64,000 nucleotides of DNA from Sphingobium sp. (GTDB lineage Bacteria > Pseudomonadota > Alphaproteobacteria > Sphingomonadales > Sphingomonadaceae): contig JAGIAZ010000008.1 in NCBI GenBank assembly GCA_017744605.1, positions 38,750-102,749 on the forward strand. Direction: 5' to 3'. Positions 9,613 to 18,801 of this stretch are shown here, in pieces. A program made the translations under genes and the position numbers. Positions within the stretch are counted from its first letter, which is position 1. Each line of letters starts with the position of its first letter. The notes under the pieces were generated by a model. The model made no database searches. It was not told the origin of the DNA and saw only the letters and a list, made by a program, of their open reading frames with translations.

Positions 9613-10298
9613 AGCGTATCGGTCTCATCGGCGGCATGAGCTGGGAAAGCACCGCTATTTATTATCGGCTGCTCAATCTGGGCGTGAAGGCCCGACTCGG
9701 CGGACATAGCTCGGCCGATCTCGTGTTGCGCAGGGTCGACTTCGCGCCGATCGAGGCCTTGCAGCGCGGCTGCGACTGGGCTGGGCTCGATGCCGTGATG
9801 GCGCAGGCTGCGCAGGATGTGGAAGCGGCAGGTGCGGAGTTCCTCCTGCTTTGCACCAACACGATGCATCGCTGCGCCGACGCCATCGAAAACGCCATTT
9901 CCATTCCGCTCCTGCACATCGCCGATCCGCTTGAGATGGTGCTCGGCGAGATGGAGATCGAGACGGTCGGGCTGCTCGGCACGCGTTATACGATGGAGCA
10001 GGGCTTCTATCGGGCACGGCTGGGGGCGGCCGGTGTCGAGGTGATCGTGCCGGAAGCACCCGACCGCAGCGAAGTGCATCGTATCATCTTCGAAGAGCTC
10101 GTCGCAGGCCGCATCGAGGAAGCCTCCCGCAAGACCTGCAAGGACATCATGGAGCAGCTTGCCGGCGATGGCGCGGACGCCATCATATTGGGCTGTACCG
10201 AAATCGGACTGCTGGTGCGGCCGGAGGATGCGCTCGTGCCGGTCCTCGACACGACCATCCTGCACGCACAGGCCGCCGTGGACTGGGCACTTGGCTGA
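9609..10298 (+). CDS. Aspartate/glutamate racemase family protein
   Basis: A 229-residue cytoplasmic protein. MKRIGLIGGMSWEST is the family opening, and the two catalytic cysteines are seen in LLLCTNTMH and IILGCTEIGLL. Enzymes of this family interconvert L- and D-aspartate or related amino acids without a cofactor. The start ATG at 9609 overlaps the upstream stop. The downstream transporter frame overlaps its end, which suggests coupled expression. Confidence 0.88.
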   Translation: MKRIGLIGGMSWESTAIYYRLLNLGVKARLGGHSSADLVLRRVDFAPIEALQRGCDWAGLDAVMAQAAQDVEAAGAEFLLLCTNTMHRCADAIENAISIPLLHIADPLEMVLGEMEIETVGLLGTRYTMEQGFYRARLGAAGVEVIVPEAPDRSEVHRIIFEELVAGRIEEASRKTCKDIMEQLAGDGADAIILGCTEIGLLVRPEDALVPVLDTTILHAQAAVDWALG

Positions 10299-11574
10299 AG
10301 CCGACGACACAGCCGCGCCGCAGAAGCCGTCGGTCGGGAGCTTCCTGCGCGGATTGGGACCGGGTCTCGTCACGGGCGCGGCCGATGACGACCCAAGCGG
10401 GATCGGGACATATAGCCAGGTCGGGGCGCAATTCGGCTATGGCCTGTCGTGGACGCTGCTGCTCAGCTTCCCGCTCATGGCGGTCATCCAGATCGTTGCG
10501 GCGGAGATTGGCCGGGTCAGCGGCACCGGCATCGCGCGCAACCTGCGCAAACACTATCCCCGCCCGCTTCTGTTCGCGGTGGTTATCCTTCTGCTGGTTG
10601 CAAACATCGTCAATCTGGGGGCCGATCTCTCGGCCATGGGCGCCGCGACAGTCCTGATCTGGGGCGGTGACGCGGGGTTTTATACGCTGCTTTTCGGAAT
10701 CCTCTGCATCGTCCTCGAAATTCGCCTCAGCTACGCGCGTTATGCCGCCGTCCTGAAGTGGGCGACCTTGTCCCTGTTTGCCTATGTCGCGGTGGTGCTG
10801 GTTGCGGAGGTTCCCTGGCCCGAGGCGCTGGAGTCGCTGATCGTGCCGCAAATCAGCTGGACGCCGGCATATGCGACTGCTCTGGTCGCCATCCTCGGCA
10901 CGACGATCAGCCCCTATCTCTTCTTCTGGCAGGCCGGCCAGGAAGTCGAGGAGGCACAACGCCGCCACGCCAAGCCGCTCTACGTTACGCCTCGAATCGC
11001 CGGCCCGGAGATCAAGCGCATTCAGGTCGACACTCTGACCGGCATGGGCTTCAGCAACCTGGTCGCGCTGGCCATCGTCTTTGCGACCGCCGCCACGCTG
11101 CATGTCCATGGCGTGACCGAAATCGCGACCTCTGCACAGGCGGCGGAGGCGCTGCGTCCTGTCGCCGGCGATTTTGCCTTTGCCTTGTTCGCCTTGGGGA
11201 TCATCGGCACTGGCATGCTGGCCGTCCCCATCCTCGCCGCATCGGCCGCCTATGCCGTGACCGAGGCATTGGGCGCGAGAGGAAGCCTCGACGCCAAGCT
11301 GCTCGATGCACGCCTCTTCTATGGGACGATCGCCGTCACCACACTTGCGGGGGCGGCGATGCACACCGTCGGCATCGATCCCGTCAAGGCGCTCTACTGG
11401 GCAGCCGTCGTGAACGGGGTACTTGCCGCGCCGACGATGGCGGTCATGATGCTGATCGCGCGCAATCCCCGAGCGATGGGGAGACTCACCCTCGGCCGCG
11501 GGGCGACGATCCTCGGTTGGGCGGCGACGCTCGCCATGGCGATCGCGTCCGTCATTTTCTTCGTGACTCTGTGA
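10291..11574 (+). CDS. Nramp-related divalent metal transporter
   Basis: About 427 residues with eleven hydrophobic segments in the Nramp arrangement. The first helix signature, DPGN in true Nramps, reads DPSG (DDDPSGIGTYSQ), and the helix-6 MPH region reads ISPYLFFWQ. These changes point to the Nramp-related branch with altered ion choice rather than a classical Mn/Fe importer. The start is uncertain. The best candidate is TTG at 10291, which overlaps the racemase stop by 8 bases. No ATG in this frame precedes conserved sequence without running far into the racemase gene. Confidence 0.8.
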   Translation: MAEADDTAAPQKPSVGSFLRGLGPGLVTGAADDDPSGIGTYSQVGAQFGYGLSWTLLLSFPLMAVIQIVAAEIGRVSGTGIARNLRKHYPRPLLFAVVILLLVANIVNLGADLSAMGAATVLIWGGDAGFYTLLFGILCIVLEIRLSYARYAAVLKWATLSLFAYVAVVLVAEVPWPEALESLIVPQISWTPAYATALVAILGTTISPYLFFWQAGQEVEEAQRRHAKPLYVTPRIAGPEIKRIQVDTLTGMGFSNLVALAIVFATAATLHVHGVTEIATSAQAAEALRPVAGDFAFALFALGIIGTGMLAVPILAASAAYAVTEALGARGSLDAKLLDARLFYGTIAVTTLAGAAMHTVGIDPVKALYWAAVVNGVLAAPTMAVMMLIARNPRAMGRLTLGRGATILGWAATLAMAIASVIFFVTL

Positions 11575-11672
11575 GATAGCCCGTTTCGCAAACCGGTTCC
11601 GGTTCGTTCCATTCCACCGCCACCCCGATCCGCTGCTTCCCAATGGAGCCCGATCGCACTATAGGCGCGACC

Positions 11673-12950
11673 ATGCCTGAAGCTGCTACGCCTCTCATGC
11701 CGATCCCCGGCCATGTCGACCCCGTGCCCGTGAAACGCGAGATCACGCCCCGCGAAGATGGGCGCGTCGATCTGGTCGGATTGTCGCGCGCGCAGATTCG
11801 CACGGAGCTGGCGGCGGCGGGACTCGACGAGAAGCAGGCGAAGCTGCGCTCGAAGCAGCTCTTCCACTGGCTTTATCATCGCGGCGTCACCGATTTCGAG
11901 GCGATGACGGATCTCGCCAAGCCCATGCGCGGCTGGATGGCGGAGCGCTTCGTCGTCGGCCGCCCCAACGTCGTCGAGGCACAGGTCAGCTCGGACGGGA
12001 CCCGCAAGTGGCTGCTCCGCTCGGATGACGGCCAGGACTATGAGATGGTGTTCATCCCGGACGCGGATCGGGGGACGCTCTGCGTCTCCAGCCAGGTCGG
12101 CTGCACGTTGAACTGCCGCTTTTGCCACACTGGTACGATGCGGCTGGTGCGCAATCTCACGCCCGGGGAAATCGTCGGCCAGGTCATGCTGGCGCGCGAC
12201 GCGCTGGGCGAATGGCCCAAGGGGAATATGGGCGGAACCATGGCCGGATTCGGCGACATCGACGAAGATGACGACGATACGCCGCATTATACGACCGATG
12301 GCCGCCTGCTCACCAACATCGTCATGATGGGCATGGGCGAGCCGCTCTATAATTTCGAGAATGTCCGCGATGCCCTCAAGGTCGTCATGGACGGAGACGG
12401 GCTTGCGCTCTCGAAGCGGCGGATCACGCTCTCGACCAGCGGTGTCGTCCCGATGATGGCGCGGGCGGGCGAGGAGATCGGCGTCAATCTCGCAGTGTCG
12501 CTCCACGCCGTGACCAAGGAGGTGCGGGACGAGATCGTGCCGATCAACCGCAAATTCGGCATCGAGGAACTGTTGCAGGCCTGCGCCGACTATCCCGGCG
12601 CCAACAATGCCCGGCGCATCACCTTCGAATATGTGATGCTCAAGGACAAGAATGACAGCGACGAGGATGCGCGCGAACTGGTCCGCCTGATCAAGCAGTA
12701 CAAGCTGCCGGCCAAGGTGAACCTCATCCCTTTCAATCCCTGGCCGGGCGCGATCTACGAATGTTCGACGCCGGAGCGCATCAAGCGCTTCTCCGACATC
12801 GTGTTCGAGGCCGGCATCTCGGCGCCCGTGCGCACGCCGCGCGGGCGGGACATCATGGCGGCCTGCGGGCAGCTGAAATCGGCCTCGGAAAAGAAGAGCC
12901 GCGCCGAACTGGACCGTCTGGCCGAAGAGAAGCAGGCCGCCCTGGGCTAA
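11673..12950 (+). CDS. rlmN: Dual-specificity RNA methyltransferase RlmN
   Basis: A radical-SAM enzyme that methylates C2 of A2503 in 23S rRNA and A37 in some tRNAs. The CxxxCxxC cluster ligands are C144, C148 and C151 (GCTLNCRFC). [19 protein letters not shown] and VNLAVSLHA are family motifs, and MAACGQL near the C-terminus carries the methyl-carrying Cys. An acidic insertion of about 20 residues (GDIDEDDDD) precedes the MMGMGEP motif. The ATG at 11673 is chosen, with 11643 as an in-frame alternative, and neither has a strong ribosome site. Confidence 0.95.
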   Translation: MPEAATPLMPIPGHVDPVPVKREITPREDGRVDLVGLSRAQIRTELAAAGLDEKQAKLRSKQLFHWLYHRGVTDFEAMTDLAKPMRGWMAERFVVGRPNVVEAQVSSDGTRKWLLRSDDGQDYEMVFIPDADRGTLCVSSQVGCTLNCRFCHTGTMRLVRNLTPGEIVGQVMLARDALGEWPKGNMGGTMAGFGDIDEDDDDTPHYTTDGRLLTNIVMMGMGEPLYNFENVRDALKVVMDGDGLALSKRRITLSTSGVVPMMARAGEEIGVNLAVSLHAVTKEVRDEIVPINRKFGIEELLQACADYPGANNARRITFEYVMLKDKNDSDEDARELVRLIKQYKLPAKVNLIPFNPWPGAIYECSTPERIKRFSDIVFEAGISAPVRTPRGRDIMAACGQLKSASEKKSRAELDRLAEEKQAALG

Positions 12951-13109
12951 TCGCTCCAGATTGACTTTGTCTGCCGTTTCTCCGTCGCTCCCGGCTCACG
13001 CCGAAACGCGTCTCACCTGTACTGGCCTGCGCGGGGCATAAGCTACGGCCACTCTGTTGCCGACGCCCCGCTCGTTGTCTATGTCTGGGCAAAACAAGGG
13101 GAGGATGCG

Positions 13110-14012
13110 ATGAAATCCTTGAAGTTCGTCGTGGCGATTCTTGCTGCCGCGACCATGTCCTTTGCCGCGCATGCGGCGAACTGGAAGCCGGCCGGTCCTT
13201 GGGCCGCAGACTATGGCGACGATTATTGCGATCTCGGTCGCGTCTTCACGGACGGGAAAAATCAGCTGACATTCATGATCGAGCGCACGCAGCCCGGCCC
13301 ATTGCTGCGGCTCATGCTGGTCGGCGAGGGTGTGAGGCCGTTTCGGGGCGCGGCCCAGTGGAGCGTCAAATTCGGACCGACCGGTCAGAACTGGAAGGCG
13401 CCGATCCTCCTCTCGAAGACGGGCGATGGGAAACAATATTTCGATCTGGGGCCGACGATGATGTCGCCGCCGGCGCCGGGCGCCCCAGGCGCTCCGCCGG
13501 CCTTCAAGCCCTATAAAAAGGATGAAGAGCGGACCGCGGCCAAGGCGCTCTCGTCCTTCGAGATCGGGGAGGGCCTGGCCGAGCCCATCACGCTCGAGAC
13601 GGGCTCGCTCGACGCGCCGATCGGCGCCCTGCAAACCTGTGTCTCCGACCTCATCGCGTCGTGGGGGCTCGACGCCAAGCGGCACGAGGCGCTGACCAAG
13701 CCCGTCGCGCCGCAGGGCCCGGCAAATGCCTGGGTGCCCAACGGTACGATCCCGTTCACGGAGTTCCGGAAGGCTCTGGGCGGCAAGAACACGTTCCGTA
13801 TCATGGTCGACGAAACCGGCAAGCCGACGGCCTGCGTCGTTCAACGCGCGACCGTGCCGGAGACCGTCAACAAGGCGACCTGCGACGCGATCATGAAGAA
13901 CGCGAAATTCACGCCGGCCGCCGATGCTGCCGGGCAGGCCATGCCAAGCTACTGGATCACCGAAGTATATGGTTTGATGCCGCCGCTCGGCGGTGGCGGC
14001 GGGCGCCGATAA
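13110..14012 (+). CDS. Secreted protein with TonB-C-like C-terminal domain
   Basis: A 300-residue exported protein with a signal peptide at residues 1-22 (AAATMSFAAHA). Residues about 225-290 (GKNTFRIMVDETGKPTACVVQRATVPE...ATCDAIMKNAKFTPA) resemble the TonB C-terminal domain found in many stand-alone sphingomonad periplasmic proteins. There is no membrane anchor or Pro-Lys linker, so it is not an energy-transducing TonB. It ends in a glycine/arginine tail. GGGGAGG precedes the ATG. Function is unknown. Confidence 0.65.
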   Translation: MKSLKFVVAILAAATMSFAAHAANWKPAGPWAADYGDDYCDLGRVFTDGKNQLTFMIERTQPGPLLRLMLVGEGVRPFRGAAQWSVKFGPTGQNWKAPILLSKTGDGKQYFDLGPTMMSPPAPGAPGAPPAFKPYKKDEERTAAKALSSFEIGEGLAEPITLETGSLDAPIGALQTCVSDLIASWGLDAKRHEALTKPVAPQGPANAWVPNGTIPFTEFRKALGGKNTFRIMVDETGKPTACVVQRATVPETVNKATCDAIMKNAKFTPAADAAGQAMPSYWITEVYGLMPPLGGGGGRR

Positions 14013-14030
14013 GCGAGGCGGGCAACAAAA

Positions 14031-14054
14031 GGGCGGCCTCTTGCGAAGCCGCCC
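14031..14054. terminator. Bidirectional terminator hairpin
   Basis: GGGCGGC (14031-14037) pairs with GCCGCCC (14048-14054), preceded by AAAA and followed by TT, in the gap between two convergent genes. It can serve both strands. The A tract on its left becomes the U tract for the minus-strand gene. Confidence 0.75.
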
Positions 14055-14081
14055 TTCCTGCTCTCCCCGGAGAAGCCGGGA

Positions 14082-14621
14082 TCAGAAGCGGATGCCGACG
14101 CCGGCCAGCAACTGGTGGCGTTCCACATCCTGCTCATAATTGGTGTAGCGATATTCGGTCTTGGCGAAGAGCTTGTTGCCAAGGTCATATTCGAGACCGG
14201 CGCCGAGGCGCAGACCGCTGCCATTATTGTTGAAGCCCGCGCCTTCGATGCGCGCGTTCGAATAGCCGGCCTTCACATAGGCCAGGGTCTTCGTCCCGAG
14301 CACCAGACCTGCGCGCCCGCCGACATAGATGTCGCGCGTCGCATCGATGGGGCCAGCGGTCGTGTTCACCGAGGCCGTCGAATCCATCAGTTCCGCATCG
14401 ATGCCGAACACGGTGTTGCCCGAGCGAAAGTCGTAGCCGACGCCGGCGCCGTACAGGAAGCCATGCGGTTTGCCGAGGCCGTTGCTGTTCGTCCTGACGG
14501 AGTCATAGCCGGCAAGCGCTTCTATTCGCGGTCCCGTGAAGGTGGTGTCGTCCTGCGCGAATGCCGGGGCGGCGAGAACGGTGAGGGCAGCAGCCGTCGC
14601 TGCGAAAATCACAGTCTTCAT
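14082..14621 (-). CDS. Small outer-membrane beta-barrel protein (paralogue 1)
   Basis: A 179-residue protein with a signal peptide (residues 1-22, ending PAFA-QD) and an Omp25/opacity-type eight-strand barrel. It has alternating hydrophobic strands and a terminal Phe (GVGIRF), the usual outer-membrane insertion signal. It shares GPRIEALAGYD, RDIYVGGRAG and ERHQLLAGVG with the proteins at 17963 and 26217, so the three are paralogues. A structural or envelope-stability role is likely. The upstream region is AT-rich. Confidence 0.85.
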   Translation of the reverse strand: MKTVIFAATAAALTVLAAPAFAQDDTTFTGPRIEALAGYDSVRTNSNGLGKPHGFLYGAGVGYDFRSGNTVFGIDAELMDSTASVNTTAGPIDATRDIYVGGRAGLVLGTKTLAYVKAGYSNARIEGAGFNNNGSGLRLGAGLEYDLGNKLFAKTEYRYTNYEQDVERHQLLAGVGIRF

Positions 14622-14987
14622 AAGATCCTCATATGACTATATGCGCGTTAATGCCTGATGTGGCACGATAACGCTTCATTCATGGAAGAATATATCTGAT
14701 TCCGATTATATATACACCAAGCAGCATCTCCCCATTGATCATGGAGATTTCGTTCTTCCAATTCCAATCCACACCAGATCGATGTGGCGTCGCCTATATG
14801 AACCCGTAAGCTGTCTCTTCAATGAATGAACAATAACTTAGATTCAGGTGATGCGCTGAAGTGACAGTCAGGCCGGCCAGGCCGGCGCCGTGCCGGAAAA
14901 GCTGGCGGTCCGATGTTGTCAGGGGTTGCGGGTTCGCCCAATCATATTAGGCTGAAACCAAGGGGATTGGAGCGAACGGAGCCGCAT
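14622..14987. other. AT-rich intergenic region, no gene seen
   Basis: 366 bases between the divergent barrel gene and the cytochrome b gene, clearly richer in A and T than the surroundings. It includes TATAT/ATATA tracts around 14690-14715 and a GC-rich inverted segment (GGCCGGCC...GGCCGGC) near 14872-14887. It must hold promoters for both flanking genes. No convincing small gene or RNA was recognised. Confidence 0.5.
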
Positions 14988-15731
14988 ATGGCCGACGAAC
15001 CGCAAGGAGAAGGCGCTGTCCCTGCCAGGATCAAACGCCACCGGCTCCCGACGCGCCTCTGGCACTGGTTCAATGCGCTGTGCCTCTATGTGCTCTTCTC
15101 CAGCGGCCTCGGCATCTTCAATGCCCATCCGCGACTCTACTGGGGCCAGCTCGGCGCCAATTTCGACCAGCCGTGGCTGCAGAAAGCACGCTTCGGCAGC
15201 TGGCTCACGCTTCCGGCGCAATATGATCTCGCCATGTCACGGCGCTGGCATCTGGCATTCGCATTGATCTTCGCCTTCGCGCTGCTCGCCTACATGCTCT
15301 GGAGCCTGGTCAACCGGCACATCGGTCGCGATCTTGCCTTCCGAAAGGGTGAGCTCAAGCCGGCGCATGTCTGGCAGGACATCAAGGATCATGCGCGCCT
15401 GCGCTTTCCGTCCGGCGAAGCGGCGGCGCGTTACAATGTCCTGCAGAAGGGAAGCTATGTCGCCGTCATCTTCGTCCTGTTGCCGTTGATGATCCTGACC
15501 GGCCTCACCATGTCGCCCGGCATGGATGCAGCGTGGCCTTGGCTCGTCGACCTGTTCGGCGGGCGCCAGTCGGCGCGGTCGATCCATTTCATCGTCGCCT
15601 GGTTGCTGGTCGCCTTCTTCATCGTCCATATGCTGATGGTGCTGCTGGCCGGCCCCATCAACGAGATCCGCTCGATGATCACCGGCTGGTATGTCTTGCC
15701 CAAAGCCAGGGACCGGGAGCCGAAGCCATGA
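14988..15731 (+). CDS. Cytochrome b/b6-domain membrane protein (b561-like)
   Basis: About 247 residues with four to five membrane helices. Heme-ligand histidines are likely in LWHWFNALCLYVLF, RRWHLAFALIFAF, RSIHFIVAWLLV and FIVHMLMVLL. The protein matches the cytochrome b subunits that pass electrons between quinone and a periplasmic partner. The downstream molybdoenzyme start overlaps its stop as ATGA, so the two form a membrane-bound oxidoreductase pair. The ATG at 14988 is chosen, and 14913 would add 25 residues. Confidence 0.85.
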   Translation: MADEPQGEGAVPARIKRHRLPTRLWHWFNALCLYVLFSSGLGIFNAHPRLYWGQLGANFDQPWLQKARFGSWLTLPAQYDLAMSRRWHLAFALIFAFALLAYMLWSLVNRHIGRDLAFRKGELKPAHVWQDIKDHARLRFPSGEAAARYNVLQKGSYVAVIFVLLPLMILTGLTMSPGMDAAWPWLVDLFGGRQSARSIHFIVAWLLVAFFIVHMLMVLLAGPINEIRSMITGWYVLPKARDREPKP

Positions 15732-16492
15732 GCTTCATCGTCACGCGCCGCCGCCTGGTGACCGGTCTTGCCGCCAGCGCGGCGACATTGCTCGCCGGCT
15801 GCGACAGGCTTGCCCGCAACGAGGATGTCAGGAAGGCGCTCTTTTCCGCGGAGAACATGCACAAATGGCTGCAGCGCAGCCTGATGGACCGCGATGCGCT
15901 CGCTCGCGAATTTCGGCCGGATCAGCGCTCGCGCCTGTTTCGCGGCAACGGCACGGTCAATCCCAATAGCGAGGACTATAAGACGCTATGGCGCGGCGAC
16001 TTCGCGGACTGGCGGCTGCGTGTCGACGGTCTGGTCGCGCGGCCGCTGGCGCTGAGTCTCGCCCAGCTCAAATCCATGCCCAACCGCATCCAGACCACAC
16101 GGCACGATTGCGTCGAGGGCTGGAGCGCGATCGGCACCTGGCGGGGGGTTCCCTTGCACCTGGTTCTCGACAATGCGCAGATCTCGACGCGCGCCAAATA
16201 TATCGTCTTCCATTGCCTGGACGATATGGGCGGCGGCAACGCCTATTATGAGAGCATCGACATGATCGACGCGCTGCATCCGCAGACGATCCTGGCGTTC
16301 GCGCTCAATGAGAAGCCGCTGCCGGTCCGCAATGGCGCGCCGCTTCGCCTGCGCGCGGAGCGGCATCTCGGCTACAAGCAGGCGAAGTATATCAAGCATA
16401 TCGAGGTCGTGGCCGACCTGAAGCAGGTCCGCGGCGGCAAGGGCGGCTTCTGGGAAGACGTCGCCGGCTATGAATGGTACGCCGGTATTTGA
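15728..16492 (+). CDS. Sulfite-oxidase-type molybdopterin oxidoreductase, putative Tat lipoprotein
   Basis: A 254-residue protein whose molybdenum ligand is probably C128 (TRHDCVEGWS), as in the SUOX/MsrP superfamily. The N-terminus TRRRLVTG fits a twin-arginine signal, and LLAGC (Cys25) is a lipobox. Asp at position +2 would keep the lipoprotein in the inner membrane, beside the cytochrome b encoded just upstream (ATGA overlap). The substrate is unknown. It is not a close MsrP match, because the partner is b561-like rather than MsrQ. Confidence 0.85.
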   Translation: MSFIVTRRRLVTGLAASAATLLAGCDRLARNEDVRKALFSAENMHKWLQRSLMDRDALAREFRPDQRSRLFRGNGTVNPNSEDYKTLWRGDFADWRLRVDGLVARPLALSLAQLKSMPNRIQTTRHDCVEGWSAIGTWRGVPLHLVLDNAQISTRAKYIVFHCLDDMGGGNAYYESIDMIDALHPQTILAFALNEKPLPVRNGAPLRLRAERHLGYKQAKYIKHIEVVADLKQVRGGKGGFWEDVAGYEWYAGI

Positions 16493-16546
16493 AACAGGGT
16501 TGCCGGTCGCTCTTGCGCGGCCGGTCAGTCGAAATAGAAGAGTGCA

Positions 16547-17791
16547 ATGAAGATTCTGACGCGATTGCTCGGCAGCGTGGTTCGCCGGGGTGCCCTGACC
16601 ATAAACTATGCCGATGGCGCGGTGGAGACGGTCGGTACGTCGACGCCGGGCTTTCCCGACGTCACGATCAGGCTGGCTGACGCGGCCATTGCCCGTGCGA
16701 TCGTGACCGATCCCGAGCTTGGGGCCGGCGAAGGCTATATGAACGGCCGCATCATCCTGGAGCAGGGCAGCATCTGGGACCTCATCATGCTGGTCACCAG
16801 TAACTCGCCGCTGGAGAGCGACAAGCAACTCGTCCAGCCGGGCGCCTTCCAGCGCGTCCTGGCTCGCTTCAAGCAGATGCGCGATTCCCGGAACAAGCGG
16901 GCGCGTTCGAAGGACAATGTCGCGCATCATTACGACCTGTCGGATAAGCTCTACGATCTCTTCCTCGACAAGGACCGCCAATATAGTTGCGCCTATTTCA
17001 CCGATCCCGAGACGGTGAGCCTCGAGCAGGCCCAGCTCGACAAGAAGGCGCATATCGCCGCGAAACTCGCTCTGAAGCCGGGCCAGCGCGTGCTCGATAT
17101 CGGCTGCGGCTGGGGCGGCATGGCGCTCTATCTCAATCGGGTTGCCGACGTGGACGTGCTTGGCGTCACGCTTTCCGAGGAGCAACTCAAGGTCGCTCGG
17201 CGGCGCGCGCAGGAAGCCGGCGTTGCCGATCGCGTGAAGTTCGAGCTCATCGACTATCGCGACGTACAGGGCACGTTCGACCGCATCGTCTCGGTCGGCA
17301 TGTTCGAGCATGTCGGCGTGCCCAACTATCGGACCTTCTTCCGCACCTGCCACAATCTGCTCGCGCCTGATGGGGTGATGCTGCTCCACACCATCGGCCG
17401 TCTCGACGGGCCGGCCTGGACCGATGCCTTCACGCGCAAATATATCTTCCCGGGTGGCTATGCGCCGGCGCTGTCGGAAATCCTGGAGGGAAGCGAGCCC
17501 AACAAGCTGCTGCCGACCGACATCGAAATCCTGCGCGTCCATTATTACCACACGCTGCGCCACTGGTATGATCGCACGGTCGCCGCGAAGGAGCAGATCG
17601 TGGCGCTCTATGACGAGCGCTTCTATCGCATGTGGAGTTATTATCTAGCAGCGGCGGCGTCCGGTTTCCGGTTCGGCAGCCAGACCATCTATCAGCTCCA
17701 ATATGCCCGTGACCGCATGACGCTGCCGTTGACGCGCGACTATATGGCCGAAGCGGAAGCACGCTATCGGGCGATGGGCGTGTCGCACTGA
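16547..17791 (+). CDS. cfa: Cyclopropane-fatty-acyl-phospholipid synthase
   Basis: A 414-residue SAM-dependent enzyme that adds a methylene group to double bonds of membrane phospholipid acyl chains. The SAM site VLDIGCGWGGMALYL lies near residue 183, and AHHYDLSDKLYDLFLD (about 125) and QYSCAYF are the family substrate and bicarbonate region motifs. An N-terminal lipid-binding segment of about 110 residues is present. It is cytoplasmic and membrane-peripheral. The gene follows the molybdoenzyme by 54 bases and may be co-transcribed. Confidence 0.93.
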   Translation: MKILTRLLGSVVRRGALTINYADGAVETVGTSTPGFPDVTIRLADAAIARAIVTDPELGAGEGYMNGRIILEQGSIWDLIMLVTSNSPLESDKQLVQPGAFQRVLARFKQMRDSRNKRARSKDNVAHHYDLSDKLYDLFLDKDRQYSCAYFTDPETVSLEQAQLDKKAHIAAKLALKPGQRVLDIGCGWGGMALYLNRVADVDVLGVTLSEEQLKVARRRAQEAGVADRVKFELIDYRDVQGTFDRIVSVGMFEHVGVPNYRTFFRTCHNLLAPDGVMLLHTIGRLDGPAWTDAFTRKYIFPGGYAPALSEILEGSEPNKLLPTDIEILRVHYYHTLRHWYDRTVAAKEQIVALYDERFYRMWSYYLAAAASGFRFGSQTIYQLQYARDRMTLPLTRDYMAEAEARYRAMGVSH

Positions 17792-17842
17792 ACACGCCCC
17801 GCCGTCCGGCGTTCGTTTAGAGGCTGATCCAGCAGATCTGCA

Positions 17843-17938
17843 TCGTCATTGCGAGCGACGCAGTCGCGCGGCAATCCAGGCCGATCTTATCCGCCCCTGG
17901 ATTGCTTCGCCCGGCAAAAGCCGGGCCCGCAATGACGA
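17843..17938. repeat. Intergenic palindromic repeat element
   Basis: TCGTCATTGCG (17843-17853) and CGCAATGACGA (17928-17938) are perfect inverted repeats. Inside them GCAATCCAGG (17871-17880) faces CCTGGATTGC (17896-17905). The nested arms would fold into one long hairpin between convergent cfa and barrel genes. The layout matches the dispersed REP-like palindromes of alphaproteobacterial genomes. Confidence 0.75.
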
Positions 17939-17962
17939 GCGATTCAACATCGATGGCAGCCT

Positions 17963-18595
17963 CTAGAACCGGAAGCCGACGCCCAGGACGGCCTGATGCC
18001 GGTCGACGTCGATGTCGGCATTCACATTGTCGAGATTGATATTGCCGTAGTGGGAATATCGATACTCGGCCTTGATGAAGCCGCTCGGGCCGAGCAGCGA
18101 CAATTTATGTTCAAGGCCGATGCCGGCGCGCCAGCCGTCCAGGGTCACGCCTTGATCGAACACGGTGCCGGTGCTGTTCTGATAGCGGCTTTGCACGCGG
18201 AAGTTGGTGTAGCCGCCTTTGGCATAGAGGAGCGTGCCCGGCCCCACGGCAAAGCCGACGCGCCCGCCGACATAGATATCGCGGTTCGATTTCAGCTGCA
18301 GGCTGTCGCCGGCGATATCGATGTCCCGGCCGGTAATCTTGCCGGTGGAATCGGCCAGTTCGGCCTCGAGGCCGAGCACGGCATTGCCCATCTGGAAATC
18401 ATAGCCCAGGCCCGCGCCATAGGCGAAGCCTTCGGCAGCCTTGTTGGAATTGTCGTTTCCAGGCTGCACATTGTCATAGCCGCCGATCACCTCGACGCGT
18501 GGGCCCGTAAATGGCGGGCGCTCGTCCTGAGCGAGAGCGGGCATGGCCGCGAAAGCAGCGAGGGCGGCGATGGAAACTTTTGAAATAGCACGCAT
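17963..18595 (-). CDS. Small outer-membrane beta-barrel protein (paralogue 2)
   Basis: A 210-residue protein. The start at 18593-18595 is supported by GGAGGAG just upstream. The signal peptide covers residues 1-21 (AMPALA-QD). GPRVEVIGGYD, NRDIYVGGRVG and the terminal VDRHQAVLGVGFRF mark it as a paralogue of the proteins at 14082 and 26217. It is predicted to be an outer-membrane eight-strand barrel of Omp25/OmpA-like type. Its own longer loops distinguish it from the other two. Confidence 0.85.
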   Translation of the reverse strand: MRAISKVSIAALAAFAAMPALAQDERPPFTGPRVEVIGGYDNVQPGNDNSNKAAEGFAYGAGLGYDFQMGNAVLGLEAELADSTGKITGRDIDIAGDSLQLKSNRDIYVGGRVGFAVGPGTLLYAKGGYTNFRVQSRYQNSTGTVFDQGVTLDGWRAGIGLEHKLSLLGPSGFIKAEYRYSHYGNINLDNVNADIDVDRHQAVLGVGFRF

Positions 18596-18801
18596 TTGCG
18601 CGACTCCTCCTTCTTGTGCGACGTGGGTTGGCAATGCCCGCGCCGAGGGAAGGTTGCCTGTTGGGCGTTGGGCCGTGCGGCTTATACGATGCGTGAACCG
18701 CAATCGGTGCGATCATGGCCAGGCCGTCGCCGCCGGTTGCGATTCCCGCCCGCCCCTGATAGGCGCGCGCCGTTCCCCAATTTCGAGCCACAGGATTGCC
18801 C

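Noticed and set aside
14622..14987. Small RNA or small gene in the AT-rich gap
   Set aside because: No terminator, conserved structure or convincing open frame with a ribosome site.
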